Below are positions 38,436 to 46,400 of a stretch of 64,000 nucleotides of DNA, piece by piece. Source of the stretch: Vibrio panuliri (GTDB taxonomy: Bacteria; Pseudomonadota; Gammaproteobacteria; Enterobacterales; Vibrionaceae); assembly GCF_009938205.1 (NCBI RefSeq), contig NZ_AP019654.1, positions 1,860,001 to 1,924,000 of the forward strand. Direction: 5' to 3'. The position numbers and the translations under genes are program-made. Numbering within the stretch: the stretch's first letter is position 1; each line of letters begins with the position of its first letter. Below the pieces are notes generated by a model. It was not told the origin of the DNA and ran no database searches. It saw nothing but the letters and a program-made list of their open reading frames with translations.

Positions 38436-38462
38436 CCACCTACCGAGGTAGGTGGTACTTTA
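38436..38462. terminator. Hairpin between the GGDEF gene and the tna transporter gene
   Basis: ACCACCTACC pairs with GGTAGGTGGT (stem 38436-38457) between the two convergent genes. The flanking T/A runs are short, so it is only a weak intrinsic terminator. Confidence 0.55.
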
Positions 38463-38467
38463 ACAAA

Positions 38468-39874
38468 CTAGAATTTAATAAAACCAAGTGATTGAAGGTA
38501 AACCAAAACCAGTGCCGCAGGCGTTACATATTTAATGGTTACGATATAAACAGTCTTTATTTTCATACCATTACCAGTATTGATTTCTGCGAGCAGTTCT
38601 TTCGGATCGCTAAACCACCCTACCAACAGCACCATCACGAGTCCGCTACCTGGCAACAGTATGTTAGATACAAAATAGTTTGAAAGATCAAAAATACTCA
38701 TACCAAACAGTTTAATATGGGCTATTGGTCCAAATGAGAGTACTTGGAAAATCCCCAAAATAAAGATCCCTGTTCCTAGGATAGCTAACGCCTTATTCCG
38801 CGACCATTTGAGCTCATCGGTAAAGTAAATGATGATCGCTTGCAACAGTGCAATCGTCGTCGTCAAACAAGCAAAAAACAGCGCAAGGAAGAAGATGGTG
38901 GCAAACACCATACCAAATTGCATGTTGGCAAAAATAGTAGGAAGTACGATAAACACCAATGGCGGTCCAGCCTCAGGTTCAATACCAAAAGAGAACACGC
39001 TAGGGAAAATGATCAACCCCATCAAGAAAGCGATAAATAGGTTACCGATAATAATATAAATAGCATTACTGGTGATCGCTTGTTCTTTTGCCATGTAGCT
39101 ACCATAGGCCACCATGTTCCCCACGCCGATACCCAACGTGAAGAACGCTAAACCAATGGCGGCAAGAATGGCTTCCGGTGTTAGAGCAGAGAATTTAGGT
39201 AACAGATAAAACTCTAATCCTAAGTGTGCATTGGGTAATTGAAGCGCATTAACCACTAGGATAATGATCATGACAAACAGTGCCGGAATAAGTACTTTAC
39301 ACAGTTTTTCAATACCGTTCTGAATGCCTTTCGTCAGTACTCCAACCGTCAATACCATCATGACAAACTCCCAGAAAACTAAGGAGTATGGTTGGTTAAG
39401 GAATGTTCCAAAACTTTCTATCACCTGCGGGGATTCCATCCCCGAGTAAGAGCCAGTCACCGATTTGAAGAAATAGGCAATCGTCCAACCAGAAATACCG
39501 ATGTAGAACGATAAAACAATGATCATGACCAGTAGGCCAGCATACCCAACGTAATGGTAGCGCTTACCGGGAAATAGTTTTTTAAGGGCAGAAACGTAAT
39601 TGAGCTCAGTTTTGCGTCCGATGGCAAACTCAGTAATTAAAATAGGGGTAGAGATAAACAGAAGTGCTAAAAGATAGATACATAAGAAGGCTGCTCCACC
39701 ATATTTACCAACAGTAAATGGGAACATCCAAACGGCACCAAGGCCAATTGCACCACCAATGGAAGAAAGCACAAACCCAATGTTTGAATTCCATTTTTCT
39801 CGTGTTGGCGGGGCATCGATTTCAGGTGACGTCATCTGTGCATTTTTCGGTGTAGCTTGTGTAGTATTTTCCAT
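38468..39874 (-). CDS. NSS-family sodium-dependent transporter, probable tryptophan permease
   Basis: A 468-residue neurotransmitter:sodium symporter with 11-12 hydrophobic helices. It is encoded directly behind tnaA, where E. coli has the unrelated TnaB permease, so tryptophan or indole-related transport is inferred. The TM1 signature reads GGAIGLGAVWMFPF. Aligned to LeuT (NAVGLGNFLRFP), positions 21, 27 and 30 become Gly, Ala and Met (residues 41, 47, 50), removing the Na1 asparagine and the gate arginine. The mechanism could therefore differ from classical NSS proteins. A GAGGT ribosome binding site precedes the ATG. Confidence 0.85.
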   Translation of the reverse strand: MENTTQATPKNAQMTSPEIDAPPTREKWNSNIGFVLSSIGGAIGLGAVWMFPFTVGKYGGAAFLCIYLLALLFISTPILITEFAIGRKTELNYVSALKKLFPGKRYHYVGYAGLLVMIIVLSFYIGISGWTIAYFFKSVTGSYSGMESPQVIESFGTFLNQPYSLVFWEFVMMVLTVGVLTKGIQNGIEKLCKVLIPALFVMIIILVVNALQLPNAHLGLEFYLLPKFSALTPEAILAAIGLAFFTLGIGVGNMVAYGSYMAKEQAITSNAIYIIIGNLFIAFLMGLIIFPSVFSFGIEPEAGPPLVFIVLPTIFANMQFGMVFATIFFLALFFACLTTTIALLQAIIIYFTDELKWSRNKALAILGTGIFILGIFQVLSFGPIAHIKLFGMSIFDLSNYFVSNILLPGSGLVMVLLVGWFSDPKELLAEINTGNGMKIKTVYIVTIKYVTPAALVLVYLQSLGFIKF

Positions 39875-39904
39875 GCTAATACCTCACTAATCTAACTGTA
39901 TGTA

Positions 39905-39933
39905 GAAAGAGAGAGTGAAACACTCTCTCTTTC
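39905..39933. repeat. Perfect 13-bp hairpin in the tnaA-transporter gap
   Basis: GAAAGAGAGAGTG (39905-39917) and CACTCTCTCTTTC (39921-39933) pair with a 3-nt loop. It lies in the 66-bp gap between tnaA and the transporter gene, with no T-run on either side. A processing or stability element that lets tnaA and the transporter be expressed at different levels is more likely than a terminator. Confidence 0.7.
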
Positions 39934-39940
39934 ATGCGTT

Positions 39941-41326
39941 CTACAACATCTCAAATCCTGCTGTGAAGTGGCGTAGCGAGGTGATCTTCGCTTCGTAAAC
40001 TAGCTTCATACCTCGGTATGAATCTCGATTTTCATAGATGTAGCCTAACGCCTCGGCGATGACGTCAAGATGTGCATTGGTGTAGACACGGCGTGATATA
40101 CCAATTCGCATGATCTCTAACGCAGGCATGACCTCTTCACCCGTTTCCGGATGTTTAGAACCGAAAGCACACGCACCAAGCTCAACACAGCGAACGCCAG
40201 CTTCTTCGTACAACGCAACCACCAAACGCTGTGACGGGAACTCATGCTGAGGAATATGAGGGAAGAAACGACGCCCGTCGACATACACACCATGACCACC
40301 TGTTGGCTCAACAATTGGAATGCCCTTTTCTTTCAAACGGTCACCGAGGTATTTAACTTGGTTGATTCGATATTCCAGATAATCTTGGTCAATACCTTCG
40401 TATAAACCAACAGCTAACGCTTCCAAGTCGCGTCCAGACATGCCACCGTAAGTAATGAAACCTTCACGAGCGATCGTCAACTGTTGCGCTTCAGCAAAGA
40501 TCTCAGGGTTACGTGTAACAAACAGACCGCCCATGTTCACCAGACCATCTTTTTTCGAACTCATGACTGCCGTTTCGCAGTAAGAGAACATTTCTCTAGC
40601 GATCTCAATAATTGGCGTGTTCTCATAGCCAGCTTCACGTTGTTGAATAAAGTAGGCGTTCTCTGCGTAACGAGCACAGTCGATGATAAATGGAATATTA
40701 AACTCTTTTGCAATTTCGCTTGTTTCACGAATGTTCTGCATAGAAACTGGCTGACCACCATTGTTATTACAGGTGATGGTCATGATGATGACAGAGACAT
40801 TCTCAACACCTTTCTCTTCGATTAGGTGCTTAACCTTGGCGATGTCCATATTGCCTTTAAAAGGAATTGGTGCACTTGCGGTATCAAGGCCTTCATCTAC
40901 AACAAGGTCGGTCGCCAACGCCCCCATGATTTCCGCATTGCCTCGGAATGTATCAAAGTGCATGTTACCAATAGCATACTTCCCTTTTTTGGCATACAAG
41001 TTAGCCATAATTAGGTCAGCAGCACGGCCTTGGTGAGTTGGCTGTACAAACGGCATGCCAAAGATATCTTGTACTGATGCTTCTAAGTTATAAAAACTCT
41101 TACAGCTCGCGTAGGACTCATCACCTTTCATCATCGCTGCCCATTGTTCAGTACTCATCGCTGATGTACCACTATCGGTAATACAGTCGACATAAACATT
41201 TTCAGCTTTGATTTTAAAGGCATTATATCCAGCTTCTTTTAGAAACTGTTGGCGTTGCTCTTTAGTTGTTTTCTTCAGGTTTTCTACCATTTTGATACGA
41301 AATGGTTCAGCTTTCATAAATCTCAT
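39941..41326 (-). CDS. tnaA: Tryptophanase
   Basis: A PLP beta-lyase that splits L-tryptophan into indole, pyruvate and ammonia. At 461 residues it is shorter than E. coli TnaA (471). The PLP lysine is K259 in MSSKKDGLVNMGG; THQGRAAD and DCARYAENAYFI are family motifs. The family also holds tyrosine phenol-lyase, but the residue equivalent to TPL Arg381 is Leu383 (C-V-E-L-G), matching tryptophanases. AAAGGAG precedes the start at 41326. No TnaC leader peptide was found; a CRP-like site lies upstream. Confidence 0.93.
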   Translation of the reverse strand: MRFMKAEPFRIKMVENLKKTTKEQRQQFLKEAGYNAFKIKAENVYVDCITDSGTSAMSTEQWAAMMKGDESYASCKSFYNLEASVQDIFGMPFVQPTHQGRAADLIMANLYAKKGKYAIGNMHFDTFRGNAEIMGALATDLVVDEGLDTASAPIPFKGNMDIAKVKHLIEEKGVENVSVIIMTITCNNNGGQPVSMQNIRETSEIAKEFNIPFIIDCARYAENAYFIQQREAGYENTPIIEIAREMFSYCETAVMSSKKDGLVNMGGLFVTRNPEIFAEAQQLTIAREGFITYGGMSGRDLEALAVGLYEGIDQDYLEYRINQVKYLGDRLKEKGIPIVEPTGGHGVYVDGRRFFPHIPQHEFPSQRLVVALYEEAGVRCVELGACAFGSKHPETGEEVMPALEIMRIGISRRVYTNAHLDVIAEALGYIYENRDSYRGMKLVYEAKITSLRHFTAGFEML

Positions 41327-41487
41327 ATATAACTCCTTTGTTACAGAATTCGCAATTTAAATAGAAGGAAAATTGTCGCCAAAATATTCCATTAAAAGTC
41401 AGCCGTAATTCATACCCTGTTGTAACCACAAGTGACATAAATAAGAAAAACTTTAAAAACGAATATCTACAGCAAAATTAAATTAGA

Positions 41488-41503
41488 CATGAAATAAATC
41501 ACA
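41488..41503 (-). promoter_or_regulatory. CRP-like binding site upstream of tnaA
   Basis: Read on the minus strand the core is TGTGATTTATTTCATG, against the consensus TGTGA-N6-TCACA. The left half is perfect; the right matches about 3 of 5. It lies 162-177 bp upstream of the tnaA start codon. If TAGATA near 41464-41469 is the -10, it is centred near -40 (class II). Catabolite control is expected for tna operons, so this is plausible but unproven. Confidence 0.4.
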
Positions 41504-41948
41504 TAGTTGAGCTCACTCAATCTAAATTAATAGAAAGCGTTCATTTCATATCATAAACCAAGCACAAGAATTCGAAAGATAAATTAATATCCATTCATTG
41601 TGATTAGTTAAAATTAGTTAGGAGATTTTCATGCAATTAAAATAGTAGGTATCTGTCTATCATGCCGCTATGCCAATAGTTGCATTAATAGAAATGATAT
41701 CATATAGACAAGTACGTGGCCGGTTATCTTCGGTTTGTGACTCGAGAATCTATCACGAATAACAATAAGCTATAACCCATGCTACTTGCTGTAGCGACCA
41801 TAAAACTATTAACTGCTATGAAAACAATTAAGAAGATTTTTCGGAAGTAAGACGAGAAGTGAAATTGTAGTCAGTTGTGTACCAATCGATTATAAGCCTT
41901 GATACAGACTTCAGTTGTAAACACCTATCCATGTTATGATCCTATCTA

Positions 41949-41986
41949 AAAGATTAATAACGCCAGTGACACCATTATTAATCTTT
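41949..41986. repeat. 12-bp perfect inverted repeat in the tna upstream region
   Basis: AAAGATTAATAA (41949-41960) and TTATTAATCTTT (41975-41986), spacer 14 nt. The same half-site recurs directly as part of TAAAAGATTAATA at 42126-42138. Confidence 0.6.
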
Positions 41987-42268
41987 CTCTAAATAGATGT
42001 ATAGCAGTATTGTATGTAACTGTGACCGGTGATGTAATTTTTATGGTTTGTGTAAACTATATTAGACATCAATAAGCACAAACCTATTATATTAATCATT
42101 TCGATTGGCAATAGTTATCAACACTTAAAAGATTAATAGTATTGCCCATATAAGAATATCTATAACTTATATATTCCTTTAAAGCCAAGAGAGTAAATTG
42201 GTTTCATATTGCCAAATTGAAATATAAACTTACTCTCTCTTATTACATCAATTAATAACTGGGTTTAA

Positions 42269-43414
42269 CTAACTCACCACAGAGGACTGGCTCTTCTCCG
42301 TTTTAATCACATTTTGATTTGAGGTGACGATGTCGCTATAAGCTACCGCTATTTCTCTAAACTTTTCTGCATTAGCAAGAAACACATCGGTTAACACCGG
42401 ATCAAAGTGATGCCCTCGCCCTTCGGTAATAATCGCTATCGCCTTTTCATGACTAAATGCGGGTTTGTAGACTCGCTGAGAAATCAGAGCATCGTACACA
42501 TCGGCAAGCGCCATGATACGGGCTGAAAGCGGGATATCCTCACCACTTAGTCCTCGCGGATAGCCACTGCCATCCCACTTTTCATGGTGACAATAGACAA
42601 TCTCCTTGGCAAACAGCAAAAAGTTGTCGGCATAACCAAGCGACCCTTCTGCTGCACAAATCGCAGCGTAACCATACTCGGTATGCCGTTTCATCTCCTC
42701 AAACTCTTCCGCCGTGAGTGGGCCCGGTTTCAGTAAGATGCTGTCAACAACACCGACTTTGCCAATATCGTGCAGAGGTGCTGACTTTGCCATTGCAGTG
42801 ATCACTTCAGGTAACAGTATCGACTGGTACTTATCCAACTTTGCCAATTCAGTCGCTAATGTCCTGACGTAGTTTTGTGTTCGTCTAATATGGTTCCCAG
42901 TCTCAGGATCGCGCGACTCAGCCAGTGCCCCCATCGCAACCAAGGCGACATCTTGTAAATCACTTAACTGCCGAGTTCGTTCTCTCACTTTGTTTTCCAG
43001 CAATTCATTTTGTTCTGCAAGTTGGTCTCGCGCGGACTTAAGTGAAAGGTGGTTCTTAATCCTTTGCTTTAAAATCGTCGGACAAATCGGTTTAGTGATG
43101 TAATCCACCGCGCCTAATGCTAACCCCGTGGTTTCGTTGACCTCTTGTGATTTAGCCGTTAAGAAGATAACAGGGATATCTTGGGTTTCTGGGCTGGCTT
43201 TCAACTGCTCACACATTTGGTAACCGTCGATATCAGGCATCATTACATCCAACAAAATAAGATCAGGCTTTCTTTTGCTGATAATTTTGAACGCCGTCTC
43301 CGCTTTGGTTGCGGCCTGCACTGTGTATTCATCAGATAAGATACTTTTGACGATATCAATAACCGTTGGTGTGTCGTCGACAGCTAATATGGTGGCTCGA
43401 TTGACTTGATGCAT
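42269..43414 (-). CDS. Response regulator with HD-GYP c-di-GMP phosphodiesterase domain
   Basis: 381 residues: an N-terminal receiver domain with phospho-acceptor D56 (LLDVMMPDIDG) and K108 in YITKPI, a coiled-coil linker (about 130-155), and an HD-GYP domain. The HD pair is H215-D216 in LHDIGKVG, and the diagnostic HHEKWDGSGYPRGLSGEDIPLSARI is complete, with an intact GYP (GSGYP) motif, so it should degrade c-di-GMP. It begins 14 bp after the large hybrid kinase stop codon and is probably its output partner in one operon. Confidence 0.93.
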   Translation of the reverse strand: MHQVNRATILAVDDTPTVIDIVKSILSDEYTVQAATKAETAFKIISKRKPDLILLDVMMPDIDGYQMCEQLKASPETQDIPVIFLTAKSQEVNETTGLALGAVDYITKPICPTILKQRIKNHLSLKSARDQLAEQNELLENKVRERTRQLSDLQDVALVAMGALAESRDPETGNHIRRTQNYVRTLATELAKLDKYQSILLPEVITAMAKSAPLHDIGKVGVVDSILLKPGPLTAEEFEEMKRHTEYGYAAICAAEGSLGYADNFLLFAKEIVYCHHEKWDGSGYPRGLSGEDIPLSARIMALADVYDALISQRVYKPAFSHEKAIAIITEGRGHHFDPVLTDVFLANAEKFREIAVAYSDIVTSNQNVIKTEKSQSSVVS

Positions 43415-43427
43415 ACTTCTATCCCCC

Positions 43428-46400
43428 TTACACCTTCTCTTTATCCTGATGATTAAATCGAAGAGTCGCTTGTTTTATTAATGGCACGGCTGACTCAAAG
43501 TCATAGTTGTTGAGTGCTTGTGAAGCCTGTGCGGCTAACGCTGAATCGAATTTGCCATTTGAACTTGCCAATAGTTGGTCAAATGTTTCCACCGCAGCAC
43601 TATCAAAATCGTCCATCTGAACGTAGAGTCGTTCAATAAGTTGCTGGCACAATACGTCATCGACTCCTTCCTGACTGACTGGCTGCGCGTCCTCGGCTAA
43701 TGCAACCTGTATTGCGGCGATCATTTGGCAGACCCGTTGATCAATTTGATTCAATAATTCCTGCTCGCCAGCCCCTATTTCGCATCGACGTTGCTGCTGT
43801 TGAAGCGCTAGCGCATGTTCAAGTTGCTCTGCAGGTTTAACTAAATCAACAGCGCCAATATTGCCCGCAATTCCCTTTAGAGAATGGGCAGCAATCACCG
43901 CCAATTGAATCTCGCCATTGGCAACGGCATGAACCACACGTTGCACCACATCCGCTTCAGATGCCGCTACATTGGCGAGGGTCTTTTTATACGCTGCCAC
44001 GTTGCCCCCCATACGCGCCAATGCGCTGGCAGTATCGAACCCTTCAATCCGTAACTCTGTCGTTGGCTCAGTGGCAATGTACTCCATCAGGCGCGGCGCA
44101 TCCGAAACCACACCGGTTGGTTTAATCCAATTCGCCAATGCTTGGAATACTTGATTTGGGTTTATTGGTTTGGATAAATGCTCATTCATACCGGCAGTGA
44201 GGCACTTTTCACGATCTCCCGCCATCGCATTGGCAGTCATTGCGATAATAGGCAATGATTGTTGGTCATAGGTCTCACGGATTTTGATCGTCGCTTGATA
44301 GCCATCCATCACTGGCATTTGCACGTCCATCAATACAATATCGAACGTTTCACTCATGACTCTCTCAACCGCTTCCTGACCATTGTTTGCGGTCACTACT
44401 TCAACACCAATTAGATGCAGCAACTCCGTTGCAATTTGCTGATTGATCGCATTATCCTCGACTAAAAGTACTTTTGCGCCGGCGATTTCAGGGGCGATAT
44501 TCAGATCAATCTTGTCACAAATTACCCGCTGACTGACGGCGTGATCTTTGGTTATCACACTTAGCAAAGTGTCCAATAACGTGGAAGCGCTGACTGGCTT
44601 AGTCAGACATGCGTCAATCTTGGTGCTTCCTGCTTGGCGAATTAGCTCATCTTTGTCATAGGCAGTTACGAGAATCATATAAGGCTTAGCGGTTAGCGCC
44701 TTGTTTTGTGCGACCTGACAAGCCAACTCTAAGCCGTCCATATTGGGCATCTTCCAGTCGGTTAGAACCACATCAAATGGGCGACTTTGCTGTTGGGCAA
44801 AGGTGATTTTCTCCAATGCCTCCTCCGCCGATGAAGCTAAAGCGGCATCAATTTTCAATGTGTGGCATAGGGTGTGCAAAATCTCACGGGCGGTGTCACT
44901 GTCATCGACAATCAATACTGAGATATTGCTAAGCTTTCGAGCAGCCTTGAGCGGCTCACTCTTTTGGTTCGAGCGTTCAAACTGCGCAGTGAAGCAAAAA
45001 GAACTGCCACTTCCTGTCTCACTCGTTACCCAGATTTCCCCCTCCATCAGTTCTACCAAGGTTCGAGAGATAGTCAGCCCCAAGCCCGTCCCACCATATT
45101 TACGCGTCGTTGATGCGTCTGCTTGGCTAAATGACTGGAATAGGCGTGATATCTGCTCTTGAGTCATGCCGATGCCCGTATCGCGTACGGTGAACTGAGC
45201 AAGCACTTGCTTATCAACAATGGAAACCAGCTCCGCTTTGACGACTATTTCGCCCTGCTCAGTAAACTTAACAGCGTTGTTAGTAAGGTTTAGTAGCACC
45301 TGACCTAACCTCAGAGGGTCGCCGACTAACTGAGTGGGTAGATCGGGATCAAGGTCAATCAAGAGCTCCAACCCCTTTTCTTGGCATTTATGCGCCACTA
45401 ACTGCACCAAGTTATCGACACTCATCTGCAAATCAAAGTCGGTCTTTTCTAAGTCCAATTTACCTGCTTCAATTTTCGAGAAATCGAGAATATCGTTGAT
45501 GATGCCGAGCAGGTTTTCAGCAGAGACTTGAATTTTGCCAACATAGTCAGCTTGTTGTGGATCTAATTTCGTTCGCATGGCTAAGTAGCTCATACCAATA
45601 ATCGCATTCATCGGTGTGCGAATCTCATGACTCATATTGGCGAGAAAATCACTTTTGGCTTGCGTCGCTTCTTCCGCCTTTTTCTTCGCGAGTTTTAACT
45701 CTCGCTCTGCCACTTTACGCTCCGTCACATCACGCACAATCGCGGTGTAGAGTACCTTTCCAGCCAACTCTGACTCACTCACAGATATCTCAAGATCGAC
45801 TGCATCCCCCGTGTTGCTGTAACCAACAAACTCACCAACCAAGTTATGCTGACTGAGGGAATTAGGAGTGTTTTGCTGATAATAGCGATGAAATGGCGGT
45901 GAAATCATTGAATCGATAACACTGCCGTTAGACAACACCTCTGCTGCACGGTAGCCAAATATCGATTCTGCTGCTGGGCTAAACTCAACTATCGTGCCTT
46001 GGCTGTCGACCACAATGATGCCATCGGAAGCATGATCGATAATATTCCGTGTCCGCTCGGAATGTATTTGCAGTTCAATTGTCCTTTGCTTGACTTGCCG
46101 TTCCAACTCAACTTGTGTCCGTGCTAATGCAGCGGTTGCTCGCGTACCAACCCGCATGGTGAAGACACTTGTACCCAGCATCAAAACCAATGCAACCGTT
46201 AGCATCGACCAAACCGTCATCTTGAAGGTACTCAAAAGTGAATACGCCTCTGCGACATCCATTTCTGCTGTGATACCAATATTAAGCACGTCATCCCACA
46301 CCCATTTGCCAACAACCGGAACACCGCGATAGTCGTTATATCCTTGCAGGTTGCGCCCGGAATTACGCTCTGAAATACTTTGAGCCATCAAAGTCAGAGG

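Larger units (their letters stand above)
41327..42268. other. About 940 bp of AT-rich non-coding DNA upstream of tnaA
   Basis: No protein-coding gene is supported. On the minus strand it contains the tnaA leader and a CRP-like site. Further right are a 12-bp perfect inverted repeat at 41949-41986, a repeated 13-mer TAAAAGATTAATA (41947-41959 and 42126-42138), and a hairpin-forming pair AAGAGAGTAA/TTACTCTCTCTT (42187-42196, 42230-42241). A plus-strand SD-like AGGAG at 41621 leads only into the 4-codon frame ATG CAA TTA AAA TAG, perhaps a remnant. Small RNA or decayed-gene content is possible. Confidence 0.55.

Noticed and set aside
39941..41326. Tyrosine phenol-lyase instead of tryptophanase
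   Set aside because: The residue equivalent to the TPL arginine that binds the phenol is Leu383, as in tryptophanases; the transporter and operon context also fit tna.
41350..41700. Short reading frames upstream of tnaA as TnaC
   Set aside because: None contains a Trp codon in frame with a start, and the conserved Trp-x-x-Asp-x-x...Pro pattern is absent.
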